Origin: an uncultured Dehalococcoidia bacterium
GTDB taxonomy: Bacteria; Chloroflexota; Dehalococcoidia; Lucifugimonadales; GCA-2712585
Length of the DNA: 64,000 bases
Direction: 5' to 3'
Assembly: GCA_958295715.1 (NCBI GenBank)
Contig: OY282371.1
Span: 1 to 64,000, forward strand
The position numbers were made by a program, and so were the translations under genes. Below are positions 36,684 to 46,040 of the stretch, one piece after another; the stretch's first letter is position 1; the number at the start of each line of letters is the position of its first letter. The notes beneath the pieces were generated by a model. That model was not told the DNA's origin. It made no database searches and saw only the letters and a list, made by a program, of their open reading frames with translations.

Positions 36684-39600
36684 ATGGTAAGCATAGCGGA
36701 TAGAAGTGAGATTCACTCGGTCAGCTTCAATGCCATACGGATATCCATCGCTTCTCCCGAACAGATAAGAAGCTGGTCCCATGGCCGGGTCTCCAAGCCG
36801 GAGACCATAAACTACCGCACCCTGCGCCCGGAGAAGGACGGCCTCTTCTGCGAGCGGATTTTCGGCCCCACCAAGGACTGGGAGTGCTTCTGCGGCAAGT
36901 ACAAGCGGATACGCTACCGGGGCGTCATATGCGACCGCTGCGGCGTGGAGGTGACCCGTTCGCGGGTGCGCCGTGAGCGGATGGGCCACATTGAGTTGGC
37001 CGCCCCCGTCGCCCACATCTGGTTCAGCAAGGGTACGCCCAGCCGCCTGGGTCTGCTGCTGGACCTGTCGCCCCGCAACCTCGAGCGGGTGCTCTACTTC
37101 GCCCGGCACCTCATCATCTCCGTGGATGACGACGCCCGCGCCGACCTCAAAGAGGCGCGACGGGAGGAGCAGGAAGCCGTCTTGGAGGAGAAGCGGCAGC
37201 CGGCGGCGGAGCGTGTCGGCCAAATCCTTGGCCGCGACGTCACGCCGGATGAGGTCCTGGACGAGGACGGCCGGGTGGACATGGACCGCATCCGCCAACT
37301 CGTGAAGGCCGACGACGTCATAGACGCGGCCTTGGAAGACGCCGCCGCCACGGAACAGGAGGACGCCGCCGCGGCGCCGGAGGGGGAACCCGCGACCGCG
37401 GCGTCTCCATCCAATGAGCGGGCCGATGAGCGGGCCGATGAGCGGACGCGGCAGCTGGAGGAGTTTAAGGAGTCCCACGATAAGGACTTAACCCAGTTTG
37501 AGTTGGAATACGAGACCTGGGTTGACGACCTGGACGCCCTGCGCGCTCTGGACCTGGTCACCGAGAGGAAGTTCCGGGAGCTTAGGGACCGGTACGGCGA
37601 CGTGTTCGAGGCCGGGATGGGCGCCGAGGCGGCCCTGGAAATCCTGCGGCGCCTCGACTTGGAGACCCTCCGGGAGCGCCTGCTTGAGGAGATGCAGTCC
37701 ACCTCGGGGCAGCGGCACAAGAAGGCCATCAAGCGGCTTCGGGTCGTTGAGGCCTTCCGGAAGAGCGGCAACCGGGTTGAGTGGCTCATCCTGAAGGTGC
37801 TGCCGGTGCTTCCCCCGGAACTCCGGCCCATGGTGCAGCTGGACGGCGGCCGGTTCGCCACCAGCGACCTTAACGACCTCTACCGGCGGGTCATCAACCG
37901 CAACAACCGTCTCAAGAGGCTCATGGACCTGGGCGCGCCGGAGATTATCGTTCGCAACGAAAAGCGTATGCTCCAGGAGGCCGTCGACGCCCTCATAGAC
38001 AACGGACGGCGGGGAAGGCCCATCCGTGGGAGCCACAACCACCAGTTGAAATCCCTCTCCGACCTCCTGAAGGGCAAGCAGGGCCGGTTCCGGCAGAACC
38101 TCTTGGGCAAGCGGGTGGACTACTCCGGCCGGTCGGTGATAGTCGCCGGCCCCGATCTGGAGCTTCACCAGTGCGGCCTGCCCAAGCGGATGGCTCTGGA
38201 ACTGTTCAAGCCCTTCGTAATGCACCGGCTGGCGTTGCTGGGCATAGTCCCCAACATCAAGAGCGCCAAGCGCATGGTTGAGCGGGCCCGGGGCGAGGTG
38301 TGGGACATTCTGGAGGAGGTCATCAAGGAGCGTCCCGTGCTCATAAACCGGGCGCCCACCCTCCACCGGCTGGGCATACAGGCCTTTATGCCGGTGCTCA
38401 TAGAGGGAAGCGCCATTCAGATTCATCCCCTGGTGTGCCCGGCCTTCAACGCGGACTTCGACGGCGACCAGATGGCGGTGCACGTGCCCCTGTCCCGCAT
38501 GGCCGTCATGGAGGCCAAGGAGACGATGATTAGCGTGCACAACATGCTGTCGCCGGCCTCCGGTGAGCCGCTGGTGGCCCCGACCCTCGACATGGTGCTG
38601 GGATGCTTCTACCTAACGGACATCCGCGAGCGGGTCAAGGGCTCCGGCCAGAGGTTCCGCGACTTTGAGGAGGCCACCATGGCCTTCGACTCCGGCCTGG
38701 TGGACATTCAGGCCGAGGTCAAGATCTGGCGGCCGGAGGAGCCGGAGGGCTGGCTCTCCACCTCCGTGGGCAGGATTATATTCAACGACGTTCTCCCCCC
38801 CGAGGTGGGCTTCAAGAACCAGGTCATGGACAGGGGAGCGCTGAAGGACCTCACCAGCGAGTGCTACCGGGTCCTGGGCAACCGGGCGACGGCAAAGGTC
38901 CTCGACCGGGTGAAGACGTTGGGGTTCCACTACGCCACCGTGTCCGGCATAACCATCGGCATCAACGACATCCACGTGTCCCCCCGCAAGGAGAAGATAA
39001 TCGAGGCCGCCGACCGGCAGGTGAAGACCTACGAAAACGACTACATGCAGGGCCTGATGACGGAGGATGAGCGGTACGAACACACCATCAGCGCCTGGAC
39101 CGCAGCCAGCGACGAGATGGAACAGATAGTGAAGGACGAGATGGACAGCTACGGCGGCATCGCCGTCATGGCCCGCTCCGGGGCCAAGGGTAACATAGCC
39201 CAGATAAAGCAGATGGCGGGTATGCGGGGCCTTATGAGCAACCCCAAGGGCCGCATCATCGACCTGCCCATCAAGTCCAGCTTCCGGGAGGGCCTCACCG
39301 CCCTGGAGTACTTCATCTCCACCCACGGGGCCAGGAAGGGGCTGGCGGACACGGCCCTCCGCACGGCGGACTCCGGCTACCTGACCCGGCGGCTTACCGA
39401 CGTGTGCCAGGACGTTATCATCCTCGAGGATGACTGTGGCGTTGAGGAGGGGATTTGGCTGGAACCCGACCAGGGCGACCCGCTGGTCGCCTCCCAGAAG
39501 GAGCGGGCCTTGGGCCGGATGGCCGCCGCGCCGGTGGCCGACCCCAAGACGGGCGAGATACTGGTGGACCGTAACCAGGAGATAGACGAACAGGCCATGG

Positions 39601-41033
39601 AGGCCATAAAGGAAGCCGGCGTTGAGCGTCTGCACATCCGCTCCCCCCTCACCTGCCAGGCCCAGCGGGGCCTGTGCCAACTGTGCTACGGCCGCAGCCC
39701 GGCCACCGGCCGCATCGTGCAGAAGGGGGAGGCGGTGGGGATTATAGCCGCCCAGAGCATTGGGGAGCCGGGCACCCAGCTTACCATGAGGACCTTCCAC
39801 ACCGGCGGCGTCGTCGGACTGGACATAACCAGCGGCCTCCCCAAGGTGGTGGAGCTTTTTGAAGCCCGCAGACCCAAGATGCCCGCCATCATGACGGACA
39901 TAGATGGCGTTGCGGAGATACAGGAGGACTCCGACGGCCGGCGGGTCCGTATCATCAGCAAAGAGGAGTACCGGGAGGACTACGAGTTGCCCCCCAAGGC
40001 GGAGATGTTGGTGGAGGACGGCCAAGAGGTGGCGGCGGGAAGCGTCCTGGCCGCGCCCAAGGCCAAGGGTAAGAAGAAGGAGCCGGAGGAAGGGCAGAAG
40101 GTGGTGGCCAACGTGGGCGGTGTCGTGGAAATTCAGCCCACAGGCCTATCCATCACCTGGACCGACGAGGAGGTGCGGGAGTACGCGGCGTCGGCGTCGG
40201 CCCTGCTGCTGGTGAAGGATGGCGACGAGGTTAAGACCGGCGCCGCCCTCACGGCCGGCCCCCTTGACCCCCACGAGATACTGCGCATTAGGGGGAAGGA
40301 AGACCTGCAACTTTACCTGATTGACGAGGTGCAGAGGGTCTACCGCTCCCAGGGCGTGTCCATTCACAACAAGCATATCGAGGTGGTGGTGCGGCAGATG
40401 CTCCGGCGGGTGCAGGTGGACTCGGCCGGCGACGCCGAGTACATCCCGGGCCAGTCCATAGACCTCTTCGACTTCCAGCAGAAGAACACCGAGGTGCTGG
40501 CGGAGGGCGGAGAGCCCGCCACGGCGAAGACGGCCCTGCTGGGCGTGACCCGTTCCTCCCTGCTCACCGACAGCTTCCTGGCGGCGGCCTCCTTCCAGGA
40601 GACGGCCCGGGTGCTGACGGAGGCTTCGGCCAGCGGCGCGGTGGACCGCCTCCGCGGGCTGAAGGAGAACGTCATCATCGGCAGGCTCATCCCGGCGCGG
40701 GTGGACATAGACCTGCCCCCCATGGAGGAGCAGTTCATGCTGGGCGACGAGTTGGGCATCGAAGGCCCCGACGACGCGGCCTTTGCCGCGGCCCTCATCC
40801 GCGACGTCACCGAGGACCCACCCTTCACCAACGGCCACGAGGAGATGGAGAACGGCCTCGGCGAGGGTGGAATTGAGGGTGAGGCTGTGATTGAGGTGGA
40901 GGGCGAGCCTCCGGAGGACGCGCTGGCCGAGGTCGAGCGGCAGGACGCCGGCGACGCCCTGGAGGCGCGGGAGCGCAAGCAGGAGGAGTTCCGCGCGACA
41001 GCCGAGGTCGAGGAACAGCCCGCCGACGACTAA
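36684..41033 (+). CDS. rpoC: RNA polymerase beta' subunit
   Basis: A 1449-residue RpoC. The N-terminal zinc site is Cys68, Cys70, Cys83, Cys86; the catalytic Mg-binding motif NADFDGDQ is at 589-596; the second zinc site (ending CQLCYG) is near 990-1002. Between about residues 150 and 265 the clamp region is expanded by a charged, Ala/Glu-rich stretch with an ADERADER repeat (12-bp DNA unit at about 37420-37450). The C-terminus adds about 80 acidic residues (many Glu) beyond the usual end. ATG 36684 follows GAGAGG. Cotranscribed with rpoB. Confidence 0.97.
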   Translation: MVSIADRSEIHSVSFNAIRISIASPEQIRSWSHGRVSKPETINYRTLRPEKDGLFCERIFGPTKDWECFCGKYKRIRYRGVICDRCGVEVTRSRVRRERMGHIELAAPVAHIWFSKGTPSRLGLLLDLSPRNLERVLYFARHLIISVDDDARADLKEARREEQEAVLEEKRQPAAERVGQILGRDVTPDEVLDEDGRVDMDRIRQLVKADDVIDAALEDAAATEQEDAAAAPEGEPATAASPSNERADERADERTRQLEEFKESHDKDLTQFELEYETWVDDLDALRALDLVTERKFRELRDRYGDVFEAGMGAEAALEILRRLDLETLRERLLEEMQSTSGQRHKKAIKRLRVVEAFRKSGNRVEWLILKVLPVLPPELRPMVQLDGGRFATSDLNDLYRRVINRNNRLKRLMDLGAPEIIVRNEKRMLQEAVDALIDNGRRGRPIRGSHNHQLKSLSDLLKGKQGRFRQNLLGKRVDYSGRSVIVAGPDLELHQCGLPKRMALELFKPFVMHRLALLGIVPNIKSAKRMVERARGEVWDILEEVIKERPVLINRAPTLHRLGIQAFMPVLIEGSAIQIHPLVCPAFNADFDGDQMAVHVPLSRMAVMEAKETMISVHNMLSPASGEPLVAPTLDMVLGCFYLTDIRERVKGSGQRFRDFEEATMAFDSGLVDIQAEVKIWRPEEPEGWLSTSVGRIIFNDVLPPEVGFKNQVMDRGALKDLTSECYRVLGNRATAKVLDRVKTLGFHYATVSGITIGINDIHVSPRKEKIIEAADRQVKTYENDYMQGLMTEDERYEHTISAWTAASDEMEQIVKDEMDSYGGIAVMARSGAKGNIAQIKQMAGMRGLMSNPKGRIIDLPIKSSFREGLTALEYFISTHGARKGLADTALRTADSGYLTRRLTDVCQDVIILEDDCGVEEGIWLEPDQGDPLVASQKERALGRMAAAPVADPKTGEILVDRNQEIDEQAMEAIKEAGVERLHIRSPLTCQAQRGLCQLCYGRSPATGRIVQKGEAVGIIAAQSIGEPGTQLTMRTFHTGGVVGLDITSGLPKVVELFEARRPKMPAIMTDIDGVAEIQEDSDGRRVRIISKEEYREDYELPPKAEMLVEDGQEVAAGSVLAAPKAKGKKKEPEEGQKVVANVGGVVEIQPTGLSITWTDEEVREYAASASALLLVKDGDEVKTGAALTAGPLDPHEILRIRGKEDLQLYLIDEVQRVYRSQGVSIHNKHIEVVVRQMLRRVQVDSAGDAEYIPGQSIDLFDFQQKNTEVLAEGGEPATAKTALLGVTRSSLLTDSFLAAASFQETARVLTEASASGAVDRLRGLKENVIIGRLIPARVDIDLPPMEEQFMLGDELGIEGPDDAAFAAALIRDVTEDPPFTNGHEEMENGLGEGGIEGEAVIEVEGEPPEDALAEVERQDAGDALEARERKQEEFRATAEVEEQPADD

Positions 41034-41062
41034 GACCCCCCGGCCCGCCCTCAACTGCGCCC

Positions 41063-41092
41063 TTGACTATGATTGAAGAGGCTGGCTAAACT
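41063..41092 (+). promoter_or_regulatory. tRNA-Val promoter
   Basis: TTGACT (41063-41068), 18-nt spacer, TAAACT (41087-41092), placing the start a few nt before the tRNA at 41102. Read-through from rpoC is also possible. Confidence 0.5.
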
Positions 41093-41101
41093 GGCCGACA
41101 C

Positions 41102-41175
41102 GGGCGGTTAGCTCAGATGGTTAGAGTACTGCGTTGACATCGCAGAGGTCAGTGGTTCAAGTCCACTACCGCCCA
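41102..41175 (+). tRNA. tRNA-Val (GAC)
   Basis: Acceptor GGGCGGT pairs with ACCGCCC, anticodon stem CTGCG/CGCAG with loop TTGACAT gives anticodon GAC, T arm GTGG-TTCAAGT-CCAC, discriminator A. CCA is not encoded. An AT-rich island with a DUF2335 gene starts immediately downstream. Confidence 0.95.
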
Positions 41176-41179
41176 CTTA

Positions 41180-41220
41180 CCCCCCAACGCGTTGCAGGCT
41201 AGAACCCTTAGGTTGGGGGG
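41180..41220 (+). terminator. Rho-independent terminator after tRNA-Val
   Basis: CCCCCCAAC (41180-41188) and GTTGGGGGG (41212-41220) form a perfect 9-bp stem with a 23-nt loop, followed by TTGTTATT. The right arm doubles as the last codons and stop region of the convergent DUF2335 gene (41208-41666). Confidence 0.65.
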
Positions 41221-41666
41221 TTGTTATTCCCTTCCGATGTTCTGCGGGTTTTCGAGCCATAGACAAACACGCCGGCTAGGCTAGCTACGTTGATGCCTAT
41301 CATAGACACTCCTGCCCATGCATAACCATTGGCAATGACATAGACACTTCCAACGATGATCATTGCCGATAGAAGAAACGCTGCTGTAAGTCCAAGCAGA
41401 CCCATCTTGGAATCACTGTCTACAATTGTCTTCTCCAAATTCATACGATGTTCGCTCTGCCGCTCGGCCATTTTGAGGATTCTGGTTGCGGCCCCGGGAA
41501 TGATATCCTCATATCCTTTGAGAATATCCGGTGGTGGGAGAGGCCCTGACAGCATTTCCATTTTGGTGGCTGTAACTACCACGTCAGGTTGGGATGAAAA
41601 TTCAGCCTGCGGTGCGGCAGGCTGCTCTTCCGGCAAACTTTGATTTGCCTCTTCTGTGTTACTCAT
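41208..41666 (-). CDS. DUF2335 membrane protein
   Basis: A 152-residue DUF2335 protein. The core GPLPPPDILKGYEDIIPGAA (41-60) followed by RILKMAERQSEHRMNLE is the family signature; two hydrophobic helices follow (about 89-110 and 116-135), so the N-terminus is a cytoplasmic amphipathic segment and the C-terminus is membrane embedded. It lies 4 nt after a small gene, in an AT-rich segment beside tRNA-Val whose base composition differs from the chromosome, which suggests acquisition. DUF2335 function is not established. Confidence 0.85.
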   Translation of the reverse strand: MSNTEEANQSLPEEQPAAPQAEFSSQPDVVVTATKMEMLSGPLPPPDILKGYEDIIPGAATRILKMAERQSEHRMNLEKTIVDSDSKMGLLGLTAAFLLSAMIIVGSVYVIANGYAWAGVSMIGINVASLAGVFVYGSKTRRTSEGNNNPPT

Positions 41667-41670
41667 GGGT

Positions 41671-41913
41671 TTATCCGACTGGCGCGAGGCGTTCCTTCTC
41701 CTCTGCCTCGAATTCCCTAATAGCCTCGCGAATGTCTTGGCCTACCATTTCCCAGTCTATCCGAAGAGCAAAGGAATCGGCATCCTGTACAGTGGGGAAT
41801 CTAGGATAAGCGCTCATCGTGTTGCCAAGATCCAGTATCCGCGCCATTCCTGAGAGGAGAGATGGTCTTACGCGATAGGAAAAAACCATTTTCCTTCTTG
41901 TCTTGCCTATCAT
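41671..41913 (-). CDS. Small hypothetical protein upstream of DUF2335
   Basis: An 80-residue protein I do not recognise. The middle has a PRFPTVQDADSFALRIDWEMVG segment and the C-terminal third is a charged helix (REAIREFEAEEKERL). AGAGGT lies upstream of ATG 41913. Its stop lies just before the DUF2335 start (4-nt gap), so the two are a translationally linked pair. Composition is AT-rich like its partner. It may be a regulator or partner of DUF2335, which is inference from linkage only. Confidence 0.6.
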   Translation of the reverse strand: MIGKTRRKMVFSYRVRPSLLSGMARILDLGNTMSAYPRFPTVQDADSFALRIDWEMVGQDIREAIREFEAEEKERLAPVG

Positions 41914-42232
41914 AGATGCTTACCTCTTTTTCTCTATGTGGACAGGCGCATCAGTCAAACATCAACAATCAATGTGTAGGTCATGACAATGTAACATACA
42001 GTCGTATTTATCTCAACTAAAATGCGTCCCACTGTTTAACGAGTGCAACATAATTTTGTTGCAACAAAGGCCAATGCTCGTTCTTCAGGATGTTTCAGAA
42101 ATCTCGTCTAGCATGACATTTGAGGAAGACTATGCGAGCAACATCGCTACAATCTCCCGTATCGTCTCGGTCTCAGATTGGGCAGACGATACGCTTGACG
42201 TAAGTCTCCGGCGCCACAGCCCCTCCCCCCGC
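41914..42232. other. AT-rich spacer with a possible gene fragment
   Basis: Low-GC spacer between the small gene and aroF. It includes a TTGTTGCAACAA palindrome at about 42056-42067, possibly an operator. From about 42074 to 42200 the plus strand is open and encodes a hydrophilic peptide with codon use unlike its surroundings, but it then runs into the antisense of aroF. I regard it as a truncated remnant or chance ORF. Confidence 0.4.
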
Positions 42233-43249
42233 TCACTCGGCGGGGCGGCTTATGGCCTCGGACACGGCTTTTATCTGCACGGAGAGGGCGTTGAACTTGT
42301 CGAAGCTGAGGGCCTGGGCGCCGTCGCACTTGGCCACCGCCGGGTTGGGGTGCACGTCGACGATGACGCCGTGGGCCCCCGCCGCGATGGCCGCCAGGGA
42401 GATGGGGGTCACCAACTCCCATGAGCCGGTGCTGTGGCTGGGGTCGACTATTATGGGCAGGTGGCTCAGCTTCTTTATCACCGGCACGGCGGCCAGGTCC
42501 ACGGTGAACCGGGTGTAGGGTTCAAAGGTCCGGATGCCGCGCTCGCAGAGGATGACCCGTCCGTTTCCTCCCGACAGGACGTACTCGGCGGCCAGCAGCC
42601 ACTCCTCATAGGAGGAGGAGAAGCCTCGCTTGAGGAGGACTGGCTTGTCTACCTTTCCCACCTCGTCCAGCAGGTTGAAGTTCTGGGAGTTGCGGGCGCC
42701 TATCTGGAGCACGTCGGCGTAGGATGCCACCATGCCCACGTCCTCGGGGGACATGACCTCGGTGACCACGGGCAGGCCGTACTTCTTGCCGGCCTCGGCC
42801 AGCAGCTTGAGGCCCTGAACGCCGAGGCCTCGGAAGCTGTAGGGGGATGTTCTGGGCTTGAAGGCCCCGCCGCGCAGGAGCTTGGCCCCGTGCCGCTTCA
42901 CCTCCCGGGCGGTGGAGTCCAGCAGCTCCTCGTTCTCCACGGCGCAGGGGCCGGCAATGATGACCGGCTGGCCGCCGCCCACCTCCACGCCATCCACCAC
43001 CACGGTGGTGTCGGTCTCCTTGAACTCCCGGGTAGAGAGCTTGAAGGGCTTGGAGATGCGGACCACCTCTGCGACGCCCGGTAACCGCTCTATCTCGGCT
43101 TGGAGGCCGGAGAATATCTGGCCCACAACGCCGATGACCGTGCGCTCGGCTCCCTCAGACAGGTGCCCCTGGAGACCGTGGTTTTCAATGCGGTTCTGAA
43201 CGGCCCGTATGTCGTCCTCCGGGCACCCGGCCTTCATAACGACAATCAT
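42233..43249 (-). CDS. aroF: DAHP synthase (3-deoxy-7-phosphoheptulonate synthase, type I-beta)
   Basis: A 338-residue type I-beta DAHP synthase, which condenses PEP and erythrose-4-phosphate to open the shikimate pathway. Residues 1-70 are an ACT/ferredoxin-like regulatory domain (MIVVMKAGCPEDD), and the TIM barrel carries the IIAGPCAVEN motif near 97, the LLRGGAFKPRTSPYSF motif near 123, the QIGARNSQNF segment near 180 and the DPSHSTG motif near 277. The regulatory domain implies feedback by aromatic amino acids. It is the last gene of trpA-aroH-aroF on the minus strand, 48 nt after aroH. Confidence 0.94.
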   Translation of the reverse strand: MIVVMKAGCPEDDIRAVQNRIENHGLQGHLSEGAERTVIGVVGQIFSGLQAEIERLPGVAEVVRISKPFKLSTREFKETDTTVVVDGVEVGGGQPVIIAGPCAVENEELLDSTAREVKRHGAKLLRGGAFKPRTSPYSFRGLGVQGLKLLAEAGKKYGLPVVTEVMSPEDVGMVASYADVLQIGARNSQNFNLLDEVGKVDKPVLLKRGFSSSYEEWLLAAEYVLSGGNGRVILCERGIRTFEPYTRFTVDLAAVPVIKKLSHLPIIVDPSHSTGSWELVTPISLAAIAAGAHGVIVDVHPNPAVAKCDGAQALSFDKFNALSVQIKAVSEAISRPAE

Positions 43250-43297
43250 AGGGCGGCTATTCCAAGCATAGTTTCCATAACCCTTCCGAGCAGAAAA

Positions 43298-43666
43298 TCA
43301 ACCGTCCAAGCCCTGAGTCCTCAGACCCTTGGCCCCCTTCAGATAAACGTATCGCATTTCATCGGGGCCCTTGTCGGTGTTAACGAGTATAAGCGCCCTA
43401 ATGCATTGGGGCAAGCCGTTGGGAACCAGCATCTCGTGGGCGCATAGGAGGGCCACGTTGGTCCAGCCCAGCCGCCGGGCCGCCAGGGCGGGATACTCGG
43501 CGTTCAGGTCGCTGGTGGTGGTGAACCATACGGCGGCTATCCGGGACGTGTCCAAGTCGTTCTCTTCGACGATGCGCTGCAAAAGCTCCGTGGTTGCCGA
43601 CAGGATGGACTCCCGGCTGTTCTCCGACACGGTGGTCGCGCCCCGGATTCCCCAGCAGCCCCCCAT
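43298..43666 (-). CDS. aroH: Chorismate mutase, AroH class
   Basis: A 122-residue monofunctional AroH-type chorismate mutase, which converts chorismate to prephenate on the Tyr/Phe branch. WGIRGATTVSEN at the start carries the catalytic Arg, RIVEENDL and AAVWFTTTSDLNAEYPA near 44-61 follow, and PNGLPQCIRALILVNTD near 82 carries the second Arg. The ATG overlaps the trpA stop by one base (TAATG), so it is translationally coupled. Unusual partner order: trpA, aroH and aroF with no trpB or pheA here. Confidence 0.93.
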   Translation of the reverse strand: MGGCWGIRGATTVSENSRESILSATTELLQRIVEENDLDTSRIAAVWFTTTSDLNAEYPALAARRLGWTNVALLCAHEMLVPNGLPQCIRALILVNTDKGPDEMRYVYLKGAKGLRTQGLDG

Positions 43667-44487
43667 TAGGAACCACCCCTGAGGGGCAGCGGGGCGCCCT
43701 GGCTCATCTCCCTGACGAACCGCGACGCCCTGGCGACCACCTCTGAGGGAGGCGACTCCTGGATGACGCGGGTTAGGGCGCTGCCGATGATGACGCCGTC
43801 GGCCACCCGGCCCACGGCCTCCACGTGCTCCCGGGTGGAGACGCCGAAGCCCACGGCAATGGGCAGGTCGGTGTGGCGGCTCACGCGGCCGGCGAGGCTG
43901 AAGGCCTGGGAGTTGAGGCTGTCCCTGGCCCCGGTGACGCCGGTGACGCTGACGCAGTAGATGAATCCCGACGCCTTTGAGCAGACCTTCTTGACGCGCT
44001 CATCGGAGCTTGTGGGAGCCAACATGTGAATCAGATGAAGGCCGCGCTTCCTCCCCTCCTTCGAAAGGGGGCCGGCCTCCTCGACGGGTAGGTCGGGAAC
44101 TATGAGCCCGTCCACGGAGGCCGCCGCCGCTTCCCGGCAGAAGTCTTCCAGCCCCATGTTGAAGATGGGGTTGTAGTAGCCCATGAGCAGCAGTGGGGTA
44201 TCGGGCGCGCGGGGCCTCAGCCGCCGCGTCAGGGCGACGCAGTCCCGCAGGGTGACTCCCTGCCGGAGGGCGTGGAACCCGGCGGCCTGGACGGTTGCGC
44301 CATCGGCCAGGGGGTCGCTGAAGGGAACGCCAATCTCAATGCCGTCGGCCCCCGCCTCCACCAGGGCCGGGACCAACTCCTCGGTGAGCTCCATGGTGGG
44401 GAAGCCGGCGGTTACGTAGAGTATCAACCCGGTCTTGCCCCGGCTCTTCAGGTCGGCGAACTTGTCTCTTATTCTGTCGGTGGTCAC
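43666..44487 (-). CDS. trpA: Tryptophan synthase alpha chain
   Basis: A 273-residue TrpA, which cleaves indole-3-glycerol phosphate to indole and G3P. The catalytic Glu and Asp are in GIEIGVPFSDPLADG near residues 42-56; MGYYNPIF near 108 and PVEEAG near 141 and GVTGARDSL near 186 are family segments. GTG 44487 is chosen with GAAGGG about 9 nt upstream; the frame starts nine codons earlier with TTG, a weaker choice. It heads the trpA-aroH-aroF operon. trpB and the other trp genes are outside the window. Confidence 0.93.
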   Translation of the reverse strand: MTTDRIRDKFADLKSRGKTGLILYVTAGFPTMELTEELVPALVEAGADGIEIGVPFSDPLADGATVQAAGFHALRQGVTLRDCVALTRRLRPRAPDTPLLLMGYYNPIFNMGLEDFCREAAAASVDGLIVPDLPVEEAGPLSKEGRKRGLHLIHMLAPTSSDERVKKVCSKASGFIYCVSVTGVTGARDSLNSQAFSLAGRVSRHTDLPIAVGFGVSTREHVEAVGRVADGVIIGSALTRVIQESPPSEVVARASRFVREMSQGAPLPLRGGS

Positions 44488-44550
44488 TGCGGCTATCCCT
44501 TCAACAAGAAGCAAGAATATAACAGAAGCGGGCTGTGGTAAAGCGGGGGG

Positions 44551-45321
44551 TCAGCTTGCGATTGCCAGCGTCGCGGCGAAGGCGACGCCGTTTTGCATGG
44601 CGTGGACCAGAACGCTGGCTCGCAGCGACCCGGTGCGGATGTAGAGCCAGGACAGCAGCGCGCCCGCGACGAAGGCGGGAATCAGCAGGGCCCAGCTTCC
44701 GTGGGCAAGGCTGAACATCAGGGAGCTTGCCGCCACTCCCGCCGCCAGGCCCCACCGCCGAGCCAGGGCGCCGAGGACAAACCCGCGGAAGAACACCTCC
44801 TCGGCGAAGGGGGCGATGAGGATTATTAGTAGGCCCGTGAAGGCCAGAGGGATGGCCTCGTAGCTGGCGAAGGGGACCTCCGGCGGCTGGAGGGCCTCCC
44901 ACCCCAGGGCCGTGACGACAAGGCCGTAGACGGCGTTGAACCCCAGCACGGCGACCAAGACCCCCAGGGGAAGCAGCAGTTGGGAGGGGGCCGAGTCGCA
45001 GGGGCGTCTCAGCCCCAGGGCCGCGACGGAGACGCCGCGCCGGGCGGGGCCGAAGAACCACGCGGTCAGGAGCAGCAGGGCGGAGACAAGGGCCAGGCTG
45101 ACGTTGACGAACAGGGCGGAGTTCGCGTCGACGTTGTCAATGGCGAGGGCAAGGATGATTAGGATGCCAAGGACGCCTACTATCAGCGCCAACGCTGCGG
45201 CCGCCACGTCCAGAACCCGCCACGGGACCGGCGGCAGGTTGCCTACCCTTGAGGGTTCTTCCTCGGGGCTGGAGTAGCCTTCGGGGGGCGTTAGGATGTC
45301 TTCAAGATTTTCCGCGTCCAT
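44551..45321 (-). CDS. CPBP-family intramembrane metalloprotease
   Basis: A 256-residue membrane protein with about seven helices and the CPBP (Abi/CAAX) motifs in order: EEVFFRGFVLG near 173, FSLAHG near 206 and a C-terminal VHAMQN near 244 containing the metal-binding His and Asn. The N-terminal 30 residues are acidic and cytosolic. The family includes prenyl-protein proteases and immunity proteins; no substrate is implied by the neighbours. Monocistronic on the minus strand upstream of trpA. Confidence 0.85.
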   Translation of the reverse strand: MDAENLEDILTPPEGYSSPEEEPSRVGNLPPVPWRVLDVAAAALALIVGVLGILIILALAIDNVDANSALFVNVSLALVSALLLLTAWFFGPARRGVSVAALGLRRPCDSAPSQLLLPLGVLVAVLGFNAVYGLVVTALGWEALQPPEVPFASYEAIPLAFTGLLIILIAPFAEEVFFRGFVLGALARRWGLAAGVAASSLMFSLAHGSWALLIPAFVAGALLSWLYIRTGSLRASVLVHAMQNGVAFAATLAIAS

Positions 45322-45510
45322 AATCGTTGCGTCAAACCCTAGCGCTCTTGGGCTTGGGGGGCAAGGGAGGGGGAGGACGCCCGCGTGGGATGCGGCTACG
45401 GGTCGGCCCGGAGTTCGGGGCGTTGGCTTTGGGATGTAGGGTTGCCGGGTTCCCGCCTGCGCGAGAATGACGAAAGGGGGGCGCGAGAATGACGGGTCAG
45501 GAGAGGGCGG

Positions 45511-45978
45511 CTATAGGAACTTGATGGCGGCTATCATGGCGCCGACCAGCAGAGGAGCGCCTATGGCCAACATGCGGTTCATGGTTGCGAAGCTGCCCTT
45601 TAACCCAGCGATTTCTTCCATGAATTTGCCTTGCGATCTGGCGTTGTCTTCCTTGAATTCACCCCGCGATCTGGCGTTGTCTTCCTTGAAGTCGCCTCGC
45701 ATCTTGGCCATGTCTTCCTTGAATTCGCCCCGCAATCTGGCGATGTCTTCCTTGAATTCGCCCCGCATCTTGGCCATGTTTTCCTCGAAGCTGCCCTGTA
45801 TCTTGGCCATGTTTTCCTCAAAGCTGCCCTGCATCTTGGCCATGTTTTCCTCAAGGCTGCCCCGCATCTGGGCCATGTTTTCCTCAAGGCTGCCCTGCAA
45901 CCTCGCCATGTCTTCCTTGGTGGCCAGGTGAGGTATTACCGCTTCCAGTCTGCCGACCCGTTCCTCAAGGGTGACCAT
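45511..45978 (-). CDS. Tail-anchored coiled-coil protein, ten 11-residue repeats
   Basis: A 155-residue paralog of the 78-residue protein at 8153-8389. After a 24-residue head ending LATKED come ten consecutive hendecads of the form MARLQGSLEEN / MAKMRGEFKED, then the same hydrophobic tail (MNRMLAIGAP to KFL). The unit is 33 bp in the DNA, and codons vary between units, so this is not a simple recent slippage product. Seven repeats more than the short form. The hendecad phase predicts a long parallel coiled coil standing off a membrane anchor. GAGGAG precedes ATG 45978 and the promoter is conserved with the paralog. Function unknown. Confidence 0.75.
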   Translation of the reverse strand: MVTLEERVGRLEAVIPHLATKEDMARLQGSLEENMAQMRGSLEENMAKMQGSFEENMAKIQGSFEENMAKMRGEFKEDIARLRGEFKEDMAKMRGDFKEDNARSRGEFKEDNARSQGKFMEEIAGLKGSFATMNRMLAIGAPLLVGAMIAAIKFL

Positions 45979-46010
45979 GCTAACTCCTCGCTGCCAGTCC
46001 GTGTAACGTC

Positions 46011-46040
46011 ATATTACCAGAAAGCCGCGGGGCGATTCAA
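46011..46040 (-). promoter_or_regulatory. Promoter of long coiled-coil gene
   Basis: Minus strand TTGAAT (46040-46035), 18-nt spacer, TAATAT (46016-46011), identical in hexamers and spacing to the promoter of the short paralog at 8422-8451. Confidence 0.65.
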
